Shown: positions 41,547 through 50,257 of the stretch, piece after piece
Position numbering within the stretch: the stretch's first letter is position 1
Layout of the letters: each line of letters opens with the position of its first letter
IMG/VR virus record: IMGVR_UViG_3300018080_008436
Span: 1-58,997 of that record
Direction: 5' to 3' (one strand)
From: a virus
DNA length: 58,997 nucleotides
The notes under the pieces: generated by a model
Database searches by the model: none
Told to the model about the DNA's origin: nothing
What the model saw: only the letters and a program-made list of their open reading frames with translations
Made by a program: the position numbers and the translations under genes

Positions 41547-42353
41547 TTAGTAATCGTCTGAGTCATCCCATCTCAATGATTCTGGGAGGTCTTCATATTC
41601 TTCATCTGAGGTTGATGCTGATTCTTCTGATGAGGACTCTTCTTCTGATTCTTCTGAAGATGATGAGGTGCCATATTCATAATTTCCTGAAGAGGTCATA
41701 TTACGGAAAGTTTGATTATTTTCCGCAAATTCAGCATGACATTCGTCTGAACAGAACCAAATGAATCTACCTCCGACAAAATTCCCCATAGTGTTTTGGC
41801 TATCCCAGTCCTTAACTTCTTTTGATCCACAGTTTCTACATGGGATATCATTAACAATTGATGGCAATACTTCTAACAGTTCTTGCCTAAAGCTCTCTAA
41901 TTTTGCAAGAGTGATTTCTCTATCCAGGTCAATTGCTTGCATGACTATTGGTCTTATGAACAACGATCCTGCGTAGATGTATCTAAACATCCACTCTTCA
42001 TTCATATATCTAACTCTTACTGGAGAGAACGTGTCATCAATATGGATTTCTTCTGTTTCAATCTTTGGTGTATTGACCCTATCTTCTCCCATTACAGTCA
42101 TCCAAACACGTTCGTCATTAAGAATATTCCCTTTAAGGTCCATTCTGATTTTACTAACCAATTTTGTATCGAAGTCTGGATTAATCTTAATTTCTTCAAT
42201 ATATGTCTCACCATACTTAGGAGTAATCAATTCAACAACTTTCTGCGCTCTTTCTTTTGAGGTCCATCTTGAGTGGATTGCTCCACCTCTTTGATGAGTC
42301 CAAACATTGTACAGTGTGTTTTGCTGTTCTAAAATGATTGGTTTAATAGTCAT
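41547..42353 (-). CDS. KPIILD-family paralogue with FCSxxC zinc module
   Basis: 268 residues: MTIKPIILEQQNTLYNVWTH, AIHSRWTSKERAQKVVELIT, a middle domain (VSKIRMDLKGNILNDERVWM; RYMNEEWMFRYIYAGSLF), CRNCGSKEVKDWD, FIWFCSDECHAEFAENNQTF, and a Ser/Glu low-complexity tail. Confidence 0.8.
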   Translation of the reverse strand: MTIKPIILEQQNTLYNVWTHQRGGAIHSRWTSKERAQKVVELITPKYGETYIEEIKINPDFDTKLVSKIRMDLKGNILNDERVWMTVMGEDRVNTPKIETEEIHIDDTFSPVRVRYMNEEWMFRYIYAGSLFIRPIVMQAIDLDREITLAKLESFRQELLEVLPSIVNDIPCRNCGSKEVKDWDSQNTMGNFVGGRFIWFCSDECHAEFAENNQTFRNMTSSGNYEYGTSSSSEESEEESSSEESASTSDEEYEDLPESLRWDDSDDY

Positions 42354-43042
42354 CGCCCGAGTGATTCTCTATATTGCTTGTCATATGTCCTTTGGCAGTT
42401 AAGACTACAAAAGAACATGTTTTCTACTCCATTGCCACCGAAGACTCTGAATTCTCGTCCCATCGTCATTCCACAATCCAGATCTTTAATATAATCTGCC
42501 TTACATATACGACATTCGAGTGGCGGCATGGCTTCAAGTCTTTGTATTTCACGTACCCTTTCTTTCATCGCCTCTTCCAGAGCGAGTTCTCTTGTTTCAT
42601 GGATAGAAGTGAGAACCAACTTAAAGAATCTCATCATACCTGAGCCATCATTGTATTCTCTTTTTCTCCATTCTCCGTTCTCATTTTGAACGAAGACTGC
42701 TCTGGGGATGGGATAGATATAGGTGTCAATATTATAATGTGAGAAAACTTCTGTACGATTTTTCCATTCTCCATTTGGCCATTCGATTTGAGCACATCTT
42801 CTATCAGAGACCATTTCACATGTTGAAATATCCATTTCAAGTAGATGCCCCTCTTTCACAGAGGCTTCGTCTGCATGTATTCTAAAGCTATAGATAGAGT
42901 TATTTAAGTCTCTCTCCAAATTAAGAACGTTACAGATTCTTTCTGCTTCTTCACGAGTTGCGACTCTTATGGTCCTATCAGCTCCACTTCTCACTTCATA
43001 GATATGATCTATGCATCCCACCATAATTGATTTGACATTCAT
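42350..43042 (-). CDS. KPIILD-family paralogue with FCSxxC zinc module
   Basis: 230 residues: MNVKSIMVGCIDHIYEVRSG, RTIRVATREEAERICNVLNL (the W is replaced), a middle domain with two sentence-like repeats (WPNGEWKNRTEVFSHYNIDT; VQNENGEWRKREYNDGSG), LECRICKADYIKDLD and MFFCSLNCQRTYDKQ. Confidence 0.8.
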   Translation of the reverse strand: MNVKSIMVGCIDHIYEVRSGADRTIRVATREEAERICNVLNLERDLNNSIYSFRIHADEASVKEGHLLEMDISTCEMVSDRRCAQIEWPNGEWKNRTEVFSHYNIDTYIYPIPRAVFVQNENGEWRKREYNDGSGMMRFFKLVLTSIHETRELALEEAMKERVREIQRLEAMPPLECRICKADYIKDLDCGMTMGREFRVFGGNGVENMFFCSLNCQRTYDKQYRESLGR

Positions 43043-43044
43043 TG

Positions 43045-43353
43045 TTATTCTCTATAATCGTCATAAATTTCTAATGTGGGGAATCCACCTACTGTTTGTG
43101 GAGGGGAGATAACAATGTTCCCCCATTCATCGATAAAATCCATTAGTTCTTTCAAAGAACCGAACTCTTTAATATCACCTTCGCAAAGTTTATGAAAATT
43201 ATCTTGGGAACCAACACTCCCTAATTTAGTTTCCTCAAAATTGAATCCAAGCTTTTCCATTTCTTTGGCTTCATCTTCAGTATAGTATGAACCCGCAGAG
43301 TTTATATGGAAGGTGTAAGAGGACTCTTCTAAAATGAGATTTACTACTTGCAT
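43045..43353 (-). CDS. KPIILD-family paralogue, diverged
   Basis: 102 residues: MQVVNLILEESSYTFHINSA then SYYTEDEAKEMEKLGFNFEE; the module is recognisable as LILEE...YTFHI...YYTEDEAKEM. Tail alpha/beta (KEFGSLKELMDFIDEWGNIV). Confidence 0.7.
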   Translation of the reverse strand: MQVVNLILEESSYTFHINSAGSYYTEDEAKEMEKLGFNFEETKLGSVGSQDNFHKLCEGDIKEFGSLKELMDFIDEWGNIVISPPQTVGGFPTLEIYDDYRE

Positions 43354-43598
43354 CTGATATCGATAACTTTTACATTGGGTGTTCTTTTGGTTATACTTTC
43401 TTTGCCAGCGAGTATTTTCATTGATTCCATAAAGTGAGCTTGTTCTTTATGTTTATAGAAGACTTGAATATATTCGCCTCTATTCTCCAATTCCCACTTA
43501 AGTACTTTAATGAGCTTAATAGCTTCTTCGCGTTTCATCCTCATGCCGATAGGATCTTTTCTTGCATCAAAGACTTTACTTCCAGCCAGGATTTTCAT
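43344..43598 (-). CDS. Small protein, possible remote module relative
   Basis: 84 residues: MKILAGSKVFDARKDPIGMR then MKREEAIKLIKVLKWELENR and a repeated MKILAG near residue 60. Ends NVKVIDI, which is shared with the C-terminus of the upstream gene (NVKVIDL). The KREEA..LIKVLK part resembles the module's EEA helix. Confidence 0.65.
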   Translation of the reverse strand: MKILAGSKVFDARKDPIGMRMKREEAIKLIKVLKWELENRGEYIQVFYKHKEQAHFMESMKILAGKESITKRTPNVKVIDIRCK

Positions 43599-43975
43599 AG
43601 ATCAATTACCTTAACGTTTTTAGAGCGTTTAACAACTTTTGCCTCTGACGTAGGTCTGGGTCTAGGTTTGGGAATTGGTCGCGGTTCTACGTTCTCTGAC
43701 GCTCTTATATCGGACTTCTCTTGCGATTCGTTGTTTGGCAATTCCCAATATGCCATAAACAGTTCTTTCAGAATCAAAAGTGGCCAGATAAGACATTTTA
43801 GGAACCACATGTTCATGGCTTTCTTATTTCTGAAAAACGGGTCTTTGTCTTCTCCTAGAGATCCAATAACAAATGCCATGAATCCTAATACACATCCTAT
43901 ACCAGAGATGATTCCCCAAAACATGAGAATCATCTTTCCAAGTTGTTTAAGCACAATAATGTGTTCTGGATTCAT
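43595..43975 (-). CDS. Membrane protein with Pro/Arg tail
   Basis: 126 residues with two hydrophobic spans (MILMFWGIISGIGCVLGFMA; WFLKCLIWPLLILKELFMAY) then a polar tail with PIPKPRPRPTS and NVKVIDL. Unrecognised; ATGA overlap on both sides. Confidence 0.7.
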   Translation of the reverse strand: MNPEHIIVLKQLGKMILMFWGIISGIGCVLGFMAFVIGSLGEDKDPFFRNKKAMNMWFLKCLIWPLLILKELFMAYWELPNNESQEKSDIRASENVEPRPIPKPRPRPTSEAKVVKRSKNVKVIDL

Positions 43976-44295
43976 TTTTCTTCTCCGAGTATTTCATCTA
44001 ACATTCCTGGGACAGCAACTTTAATCGCTTCCTTGATATCTTCTTTTAGCCTTCCTTGGGATGCATTAAGACCTTCTCGCAAAGCTTTGATGTAACCTTT
44101 TTTAAGCTGTGTAGGATTCAAGACACATGGTTTTACAACAATCTCTGTATTTGGAGCGCATATCTTCATGGTAACGAAAATAAGATTAGCGTCCTCCATA
44201 TGTTCCCATGATGAGTGTATTTCTCCATCCATCATAATTACCCATATGTGTTCGCATTCAGGGATTTTATCTAGAATGATTGATTTTGTTGTCAT
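43972..44295 (-). CDS. KPIILD-family paralogue
   Basis: 107 residues: MTTKSIILDKIPECEHIWVI then EIHSSWEHMEDANLIFVTMK and an amphipathic helical tail (REGLNASQGRLKEDIKEAIK). No clear Shine-Dalgarno before the ATG. Confidence 0.75.
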   Translation of the reverse strand: MTTKSIILDKIPECEHIWVIMMDGEIHSSWEHMEDANLIFVTMKICAPNTEIVVKPCVLNPTQLKKGYIKALREGLNASQGRLKEDIKEAIKVAVPGMLDEILGEEK

Positions 44296-44310
44296 TAGGA
44301 GCTAAAAGTA

Positions 44311-44565
44311 TTAGAAACTGAAAGTTGGCTCACCAGTCATCGTATCGATTCCTGGAATCAGTTCAATTTTCGGTCCAGTGGGAGTGATTTTGATGATTTC
44401 ATGGTTGCTATCATCTTTAATCATCCTTTCTTCTGGATGGGGTTTAAAATCCAGTGGTTTTGTTCTTGGGTCTGGCGGATTAGACAGAATGTAGGCAAGA
44501 AATCCGCAAAAGACCAAGATGATTAACAAAAACATGTGTTCAATTCTGAATTCAAAATTGTGCAT
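44311..44565 (-). CDS. Single-span membrane protein
   Basis: 84 residues from the ATG at 44565 (TTAGGAGAAAATCA, which contains the stop of the gene above). HMFLLIILVFCGFLAYILSN is a membrane helix; the rest is a Pro-rich soluble part (ITPTGPKIELIPGIDTMTGE). Confidence 0.7.
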   Translation of the reverse strand: MHNFEFRIEHMFLLIILVFCGFLAYILSNPPDPRTKPLDFKPHPEERMIKDDSNHEIIKITPTGPKIELIPGIDTMTGEPTFSF

Positions 44566-44575
44566 TGATTTTCTC

Positions 44576-45031
44576 CTAACTAATGATTTTCTCACATATT
44601 ATTAAAACGATGATCATAGAGACCCAGGCCATCAGGATTGTTGTGGCAACTTTTTCTGAGTGATTGTGGAGGAATTCTTTTATCCACTTCTTAATTTTAT
44701 AAGACCTTTTTACTTTTTCCGTTCTATCAAATTGACAATAGATGTTCATGTCCCTTTCATCAGGGAAAGTTCTTTTAAGGTTATTTTTGAAGTAATGGGC
44801 ATCCCAGTTATGAGGATTCAAATCGTTGATCCTTATCCTCTCAACATATCCTCTATCTTCACATTCATCGATATTGCGACACATATCATTGAATAACATT
44901 TCTGCATCCCACGCCGTATCCCTGATTCCAACGATTCTATCATTAAAGACGATGACATAGACAGATGCTCCACCATAACTTCTTCTGGGGGTACTGGCCA
45001 GTATGATTGGTTTGATTGTTTGGTCTTTCAT
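44576..45031 (-). CDS. KPIILD-family paralogue with C-terminal membrane anchor
   Basis: 151 residues: MKDQTIKPIILASTPRRSYG, SVYVIVFNDRIVGIRDTAWD (W displaced), a basic middle, and a C-terminal membrane span VATTILMAWVSMIIVLIICE. The module would face the cytoplasm. Confidence 0.75.
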   Translation of the reverse strand: MKDQTIKPIILASTPRRSYGGASVYVIVFNDRIVGIRDTAWDAEMLFNDMCRNIDECEDRGYVERIRINDLNPHNWDAHYFKNNLKRTFPDERDMNIYCQFDRTEKVKRSYKIKKWIKEFLHNHSEKVATTILMAWVSMIIVLIICEKIIS

Positions 45032-45330
45032 GATATCATCTCTCTTGCCAGTGTTTCTCCTTCTTCATCAGGGATGAATCTGGCGACAATATCTCCATCT
45101 TCAAAGAAGTGAGGATCAAGTTCCTTACTACTTGGAAGTATGGCGAACTTTCTGGTTACAAGTATTTTGACCCCATCGAATGTTGTACAATGAGGATACT
45201 TGACTTTTAACATATCATACCGCTTCCCCCTAATAATTTCAAGTATCTCGAAGACAAATTTATTAGGGTTTGGCGTAGTATTCGTTTCAACTACGTAGGT
45301 AGTGTCTTTTGAGAATAATGAAAGCCCCAT
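45028..45330 (-). CDS. Small hypothetical protein
   Basis: 100 residues: MGLSLFSKDTTYVVETNTTP, KFVFEILEIIRGKRYDMLKV and AILPSSKELDPHFFEDGDIV. Beta-rich; unrecognised. Directly downstream of the AAA+/M41 gene. Confidence 0.65.
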   Translation of the reverse strand: MGLSLFSKDTTYVVETNTTPNPNKFVFEILEIIRGKRYDMLKVKYPHCTTFDGVKILVTRKFAILPSSKELDPHFFEDGDIVARFIPDEEGETLAREMIS

Positions 45331-45333
45331 AAA

Positions 45334-47364
45334 TCATACCCGAAATGCATTTGCAAGTTCTTGTTCCTCAAGCCATTCATTGAACTTGTGTTCATAACCT
45401 TCAATAATGCTTGACCCCATGCTCTTTTTTGTGATTTGGTATCCACATTCTCTAAAGATTTCAACCATTCTGTCTTGACTGATCTCTTTGGTTTCATTCA
45501 ACTCTTTGGCAACGACTTTGTAGAGATCGGTGTTTTCCTTAAGAAGTCTCATCGCAGTCTTCTTAGACTCTTCGATCAGACTCTCCAACTCTTCATTGGT
45601 CTCTCCTAGAGCCGTATTGTAAGAGCATGAACCGTTGGTTGTCTCTGAGACTACTTTTGATAATGTAGACCCCATAGCGTTCCTCCTAATATATCTAGCG
45701 AGGGCTACGGTTGCATTATCAACATCCAGATAACAACCTGAGGATCTTGACGACTTTCCAAAGACCATTTCTTCTGCACAAAGTCCAGCAAGCCAAACAG
45801 CGCACTGTTTCTTTATATTGTCTTCTGAGTCGATAATTTGATGAGGCATAACATATCCACCCATTTTACCAGAAAGAAGTGAGACAGTATACAATGGAGC
45901 ATGTCCAAAGAGTAATCCATAGACAACTGCATGCCCTGCTTCATGAACTGAAACATGAGTGATGAAATCATACTTTTGGAGCTTTTCCCATTTGATGAAG
46001 TCAATTTCTCCAACATGATTTTTCTCATATGAGAATTTACGACCAGTCAGAACAATCTGCTTATCTTCATAAGAGACCTTAGCCTTTCTGAATTTTTCAC
46101 CAGCGATAAGTGCTTTCAGGATGAGTTCTGTTACACCTGATTCCAGAATGGATTTGATCTCTGAGAAGACTGGTCTTGTCCCTTGAGTTGGATAAACACC
46201 ATTTCTATAGATCAAATCATAGATGGAGTCCTCAATAGTCAGAGTAATTTTAAAATCTTTTTTGATATTCTGTACATACTCATCACATTTCATCTTGATG
46301 ATTGTTCTAAAGTTAGCTTCAGACAATGCAGGATAAATCACATGATTGTTCCCAAGACGAGCAATCTGTTCTGGTAAGAAGACATCCCCCAATGATCTTT
46401 TGATCGTATGGATATTGATGTGTTTGCAAAGTTCATGGTAGTAATCAGCAGGGATGTCATTTCCGAACTGAGTTGAAACATTATAAGCGTTGTCCAAATT
46501 TCCACTTACGAAAACCAACAGCTTACTGTAGTCATGTTCGGTATGAGTGAATTTCTCTTTGTCGTCTTTGAATTCTTTGACCAGATCGATCAGTTTCTCT
46601 TTGGGCCAGTTGGCGATCTCGTAAGCTGACTCAGTCAGTTTGAGTACTCTTTTGATTCTTCTGGCATTGTAAAGACATCCACTTCTGAAGGCATATGAAC
46701 TAAGAGTAGGGGGTTTTGATTCTTCTTCTTCATCATCATCATCTTCATCATCTGTGAGAGGGACCTCACGCTTGTCAAGAATTGTATCAACAAATTTTTT
46801 ACTTGAGCTTTTCTTTGGAATCTTCCCTTCTTTCTGTCTTTCGTTATACTCTTTGAGACGTTTGAGATAGTCCTCATAATCAAGTGTCATCTCATAGAGC
46901 ATGTCGATTGAGACGGTAGATCTGATCTTTCCATCTGAGAGCAGTTCCCAAGTGTCCATATAAGGAAGGTTACGCATCTTGCGTCCAGATTCATCCTTAC
47001 ATCTAAACCGTTGCATTTCGTCAAGCAGAAGGATTCCAGGTTTACCCTCATCGATAACGCCTTCCAGTTTGTCGATGAGCATTTTGGATGCAAGTGAGGA
47101 CTCATCGAATGTAACTTCGCAATAGTCCTCTTTCATATGAAGAAGGTCTCTGAGTGTTCTGACCAGATCTGTTTTACCAACCCCAGTCATACCCCAGAGA
47201 CAAATGATAGTAGGATGGTTGACGATCTCAGGTACGCAGTACCATGCCTCCATCTCACTAATGATTCTATCTATAACCTCGTCTAACCCAACAAACTTTT
47301 TCTTGAGTTCTTCGCCTGCGTTAGCGAGTTCGTTTTTTCTTTTCTCAATAACTTTGAGGTCCAT
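45334..47364 (-). CDS. Clp-type AAA+ ATPase fused to an FtsH-type M41 zinc metallopeptidase
   Basis: 676 residues. N-terminal AAA+ domain: Walker A GMTGVGKT (58-65), Walker B ILLLDEM (111-117), an acidic low-complexity insert (~200-220), sensor-like LLVFVSGNLDNAY (~282-293), and a Clp/Hsp100-style small domain (PEQIARLGNNHVIYPALSEA; GVYPTQGTRPVFSEIK, cf. YGARPL). C-terminal M41-like peptidase: HEAGH at 474-478 and a third ligand candidate Asp547 in GCYLDVDNATVALARYI. No membrane span, unlike FtsH. Expected: an ATP-driven soluble protease that unfolds and degrades host or phage proteins. The pairing of a Clp-like motor with an M41 peptidase is unusual. Ribosome site AAGGAATTATATAC. Confidence 0.85.
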   Translation of the reverse strand: MDLKVIEKRKNELANAGEELKKKFVGLDEVIDRIISEMEAWYCVPEIVNHPTIICLWGMTGVGKTDLVRTLRDLLHMKEDYCEVTFDESSLASKMLIDKLEGVIDEGKPGILLLDEMQRFRCKDESGRKMRNLPYMDTWELLSDGKIRSTVSIDMLYEMTLDYEDYLKRLKEYNERQKEGKIPKKSSSKKFVDTILDKREVPLTDDEDDDDEEEESKPPTLSSYAFRSGCLYNARRIKRVLKLTESAYEIANWPKEKLIDLVKEFKDDKEKFTHTEHDYSKLLVFVSGNLDNAYNVSTQFGNDIPADYYHELCKHINIHTIKRSLGDVFLPEQIARLGNNHVIYPALSEANFRTIIKMKCDEYVQNIKKDFKITLTIEDSIYDLIYRNGVYPTQGTRPVFSEIKSILESGVTELILKALIAGEKFRKAKVSYEDKQIVLTGRKFSYEKNHVGEIDFIKWEKLQKYDFITHVSVHEAGHAVVYGLLFGHAPLYTVSLLSGKMGGYVMPHQIIDSEDNIKKQCAVWLAGLCAEEMVFGKSSRSSGCYLDVDNATVALARYIRRNAMGSTLSKVVSETTNGSCSYNTALGETNEELESLIEESKKTAMRLLKENTDLYKVVAKELNETKEISQDRMVEIFRECGYQITKKSMGSSIIEGYEHKFNEWLEEQELANAFRV

Positions 47365-47376
47365 GTATATAATTCC

Positions 47377-47613
47377 TTATTCGAAGCGGATTTTACTTTT
47401 CTTTCTAGTATGGCCACAAGCAGGACAAGTTTCTTCGTCGTTTAGCTCCTTTAGTTCACTTAGGTCTGGTTGATTAACAACTCTTTTCGGGAGGTCACTT
47501 GATGGGACATCATTACAGATGGCAACTTTGTCGCAAATTTCGCATTTTCCTTTACTGGTCATGAATGATGCAGGCCAGTCTTTTTCTCTTCGACAATCCT
47601 CGCAGTAAAACAT
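47377..47613 (-). CDS. Double zinc-ribbon small protein
   Basis: 78 residues: MFYCEDCRREKDWPASFMTS then KGKCEICDKVAICND and, near the end, CPACGHTRKKSKIRFE. Three CxxC pairs, so one complete ribbon plus a third knuckle. Immediately upstream of the protease gene; could be an adaptor, but nothing shows this. Ribosome site AAGGAGGGAAC. Confidence 0.7.
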   Translation of the reverse strand: MFYCEDCRREKDWPASFMTSKGKCEICDKVAICNDVPSSDLPKRVVNQPDLSELKELNDEETCPACGHTRKKSKIRFE

Positions 47614-47622
47614 GTTCCCTCC

Positions 47623-47880
47623 TTATTTCAACACTCTTTTCAGAACCTTGTCGATATCCTCGCTCTTCACTCTTTCCCAAATAATTTCTCTATCCAGATG
47701 TTTCTCATCTTCAACGACAGGGGAGTATGCTGTTGGCCCCCATTTCTTCATAAGAAACTTCACTTTATTTCCATTTCTTTCAAGAATGGCTCCCCCATTA
47801 ATAAACTCCATGGAAGTTCCAGGTAGTGACTTGTTGATCAAGTTCCTGATCATTGTATTGATCATTGTTTTGTCATTCAT
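47623..47880 (-). CDS. Small hypothetical protein
   Basis: 85 residues: MNDKTMINTMIRNLINKSLP, a beta part (SMEFINGGAILERNGNKVKF) and a charged end (EDIDKVLKRVLK). Starts inside the end of the gene above (ATGA). Unrecognised. Confidence 0.65.
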   Translation of the reverse strand: MNDKTMINTMIRNLINKSLPGTSMEFINGGAILERNGNKVKFLMKKWGPTAYSPVVEDEKHLDREIIWERVKSEDIDKVLKRVLK

Positions 47881-48254
47881 TTTATGACCTTAAAAAATGG
47901 GGTTACTTTGACAAAGACTTCCTCATCATCTGCTGGCAAACTCAGCCATCCAGCACATAATGAATCTGAGTACAGTTCCCAGAGTCTTTGGGCTTGTGAT
48001 TCTGTAATCGTAATTCCTTTTTCATCAAAGATACTCATGATGCGAGAGATATCTTTGTCATCAGTGTAGAACCTCTGTCTTTTGCTCTTGTTTATTTCAA
48101 TCTTTACAAGAGGTTGACTGTTGGTCAAAATATCAATCTCGCTATCTCCGCACTTACAATCTGGCAATTCATCGTATGGAATGCATGGAGATGAGAAATC
48201 CCCTGCCAGGGACAACCTAATATCTTCGTATTGCCGTCTTGTTATTTTCTTCAT
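47877..48254 (-). CDS. Hypothetical protein
   Basis: 125 residues: MKKITRRQYEDIRLSLAGDF, CKCGDSEIDILTNSQ, KSKRQRFYTDDKDISRIMSI and a C-terminal helix ITESQAQRLWELYSDSLCAG. Unrecognised; ATGA overlaps at both ends. Confidence 0.7.
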   Translation of the reverse strand: MKKITRRQYEDIRLSLAGDFSSPCIPYDELPDCKCGDSEIDILTNSQPLVKIEINKSKRQRFYTDDKDISRIMSIFDEKGITITESQAQRLWELYSDSLCAGWLSLPADDEEVFVKVTPFFKVIK

Positions 48255-49000
48255 CGTTCTTCTTTGTTTGTAATGATTGAGATTGGTGTTTCTTCATCCT
48301 CATCTTCTAGGGGTATAAGCTTCAACCTTCTTCTAATCTCATCAGTGTTTAATAGCTGGGCCTTGTTGCCTTGAGTCACAAGGAAATCAAACCAAGATAT
48401 TTTATCATAGAACTCATCTACTACATCAGCACCAATATTTTTATTATTAGAAAGACGAAGCCAATTAATCTTGTCCTGAAATTCTCTAATGAACTCAACG
48501 CTGAGTGTCTGACTAGATGAGATCATCCCCCAGTCCAGTTTTTCATGGTATTTGCGCATTAAGTCTTCGCCCATTTTTTGATATCGACTTGCACACTTCC
48601 AATCAATTCTTTTACTGAATTTGTCCATGAACTCATCACTAAGCTCTTGGTAATTTACAATACTGTACCAAGCCATTTTTTCTTTGTTCTCTTCGATGAA
48701 CCTCTCGCTCAAAATCTGATAACGACATATGATCCAAAATTCATCGTCCCCCAAAGAATCTTTAACTTTATCGAGTAATTCCTCTGAGACTTTATTATTC
48801 TTAAGAACAGTAGGAAGATTAAGGTGATCCAGGAACTCAATGATAAATTCCTCACTCAGCTTAAGCAGACTGATATGCTTCCAATGAACTTTTTCAATGA
48901 ACTTCTTAATGTCCTTTTTGCGGAGCTTTGTTTTCCTGTAACTCCACAGTCCCTTTTGGTTACCAAGTTCAAGTATTTCATTTTTGAGTTTTCTTTTCAT
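48251..49000 (-). CDS. Helical repeat protein (LSEEFI...W repeats)
   Basis: 249 residues made of five or six repeats of about 33 residues: LLKLSEEFIIEFLDHLNLPT, YQILSERFIEENKEKMAWYS, YQELSDEFMDKFSKRIDWKC, YQKMGEDLMRKYHEKLDWGM, SQTLSVEFIREFQDKINWLR. The pattern x-Q-x-LSxEFIxExxxKxxW should form a two-helix solenoid that binds partners. Such repeats occur in large phages and giant viruses; no enzyme domain. A good scaffold or inhibitor candidate. Confidence 0.75.
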   Translation of the reverse strand: MKRKLKNEILELGNQKGLWSYRKTKLRKKDIKKFIEKVHWKHISLLKLSEEFIIEFLDHLNLPTVLKNNKVSEELLDKVKDSLGDDEFWIICRYQILSERFIEENKEKMAWYSIVNYQELSDEFMDKFSKRIDWKCASRYQKMGEDLMRKYHEKLDWGMISSSQTLSVEFIREFQDKINWLRLSNNKNIGADVVDEFYDKISWFDFLVTQGNKAQLLNTDEIRRRLKLIPLEDEDEETPISIITNKEER

Positions 49001-49248
49001 ATCTCATCCAAACATTCGCCGTCGAGGTTAAAATCATCCCAGGCCCATCGGCATGTATCTTTCTTATCGCATTTGTAACAAGTAAATTTCTTTCGAGATG
49101 GTTCACTGTCTTCACCAAGAAACAGTTCCTGTATACGTTCCTGGCAGAAGTTACACCCTTCTACAAACGCTTTAACCCAAAGATCCTTTTGTTCTTTGGT
49201 TAGATCTTTGGGGGCGGTTTCTTGTGCTATCTTTTTGATATTTTTCAT
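48997..49248 (-). CDS. Zinc-knuckle small protein
   Basis: 83 residues: MKNIKKIAQETAPKDLTKEQ, a helical start, CNFCQERIQELF, and CYKCDKKDTCRWAWDDFNLD followed by a last Cys. Two CxxC pairs plus CxxxxxC; metal binding likely. The WAWDDFNLDGEC motif looks conserved but I do not know it. Confidence 0.7.
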   Translation of the reverse strand: MKNIKKIAQETAPKDLTKEQKDLWVKAFVEGCNFCQERIQELFLGEDSEPSRKKFTCYKCDKKDTCRWAWDDFNLDGECLDEI

Positions 49249-49751
49249 GGGTTTGGAGTAAACTTCATTCCATCATCAATTGGGTTTCTGGTTTTGACTT
49301 CTGCTGATCTGAGCGTGTCGAAATATCCGCGCCAGAACGCATTAACCCTAACGAGTTCTCCTTCATCGTTAGGTACAAAGAGATAGGATTCAGGCATCCC
49401 TTCAGTGTCGTCGTACCAAGGTTCCTTCTTGGCTTCTTCTTTCATATTCTCGATTTCTTCATCGTCAAACTCGAATCTACCATACCCTTTGATATTCTCA
49501 AAGAAAGTGTGATGAGCTTCAATACACTTTATGGCTTCTTTTGCTTTCTCAACATAATCCCAATAAATCTCTTCAACCATCTCAACCTGATCAGTTTCTC
49601 GGTGGAATGAGTCACCAGTATCATAGATGATTTCGATGTAGTATCTCTTACTGTTTTGGGACTCACGCCATTTCTTCCAACAGGCTTCGCAACCACAGAC
49701 TGGCTTTCTGGTTGCCTTATATTTACTGGCATATGAACATTTCTTTTTCAT
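49245..49751 (-). CDS. Hypothetical protein with N-terminal Cys knuckle
   Basis: 168 residues from the ATG at 49751. MKKKCSYASKYKATRKPVCG, CEACWKKWRESQNSKRYY, an acidic helical middle and a beta-like end (ESYLFVPNDEGELVRVNAFW, RGYFDTLRSAEV). Unrecognised. Confidence 0.7.
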   Translation of the reverse strand: MKKKCSYASKYKATRKPVCGCEACWKKWRESQNSKRYYIEIIYDTGDSFHRETDQVEMVEEIYWDYVEKAKEAIKCIEAHHTFFENIKGYGRFEFDDEEIENMKEEAKKEPWYDDTEGMPESYLFVPNDEGELVRVNAFWRGYFDTLRSAEVKTRNPIDDGMKFTPNP

Positions 49752-49972
49752 TTGCAATGTCTCTCGAATAGTTCTCGTTCTTCATCTGTCAGAAGACTCT
49801 TGAAAACAAGGATTGATCCGTTGCCAGGATTACCTTCAGCACCATATCCATAACCAGTTAGTTCATACATATCGCCTCTAACTGATTCCACTTTGAAGTC
49901 AATCCCAGGAGGTATTCCCATCCAGACAGAATGCTCCATGCCGAACTTGATTTTATTAGGTTCCAATCTCAT
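49748..49972 (-). CDS. Small beta-rich protein
   Basis: 74 residues: MRLEPNKIKFGMEHSVWMGI, DFKVESVRGDMYELTGYGYG and ILVFKSLLTDEERELFERHC. Probably a small barrel with one C-terminal helix. Unrecognised. Confidence 0.65.
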   Translation of the reverse strand: MRLEPNKIKFGMEHSVWMGIPPGIDFKVESVRGDMYELTGYGYGAEGNPGNGSILVFKSLLTDEERELFERHCK

Positions 49973-49975
49973 TGG

Positions 49976-50257
49976 TTACTCCCATGGGTCAAAATCACCA
50001 ACTGATTCAAGAATCTCTTTGGCTTCTTCGATTAATTCTTCTGTGACGAATGCTCCATCTGTTGCAATATGGTCAATAATTCTGAGCATACGCTCTGCAT
50101 TGACAAACAGTTTAGCATCTCTCTCCCATTGTTCATCAGAAACAAATTTTGGAGCTTTAGCTACACAATATGCGTGACCAGGGAATTTTTCAAAGAAGAT
50201 TGATCCATTGTTTGTCCCGTCATCATTGCGACTTTTGTGATATTGAAGCTTTCTCAC
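49976..50257 (-). CDS. Hypothetical protein, GTG start
   Basis: 93 residues beginning at a GTG (MRKLQYHKSRNDDGTNNGSI). A helical C-terminal half (NAERMLRIIDHIATDGAFVT; EELIEEAKEILESVGDFDPW). Overlaps the 3' end of 50223-50594 by 35 bases, so the start may be further in. Confidence 0.6.
   Translation of the reverse strand: MRKLQYHKSRNDDGTNNGSIFFEKFPGHAYCVAKAPKFVSDEQWERDAKLFVNAERMLRIIDHIATDGAFVTEELIEEAKEILESVGDFDPWE

Noticed and set aside
45813-47105. Alternative minus-strand frames inside the AAA+/M41 gene
   Set aside because: Shadows; the long frame has all catalytic motifs in register.
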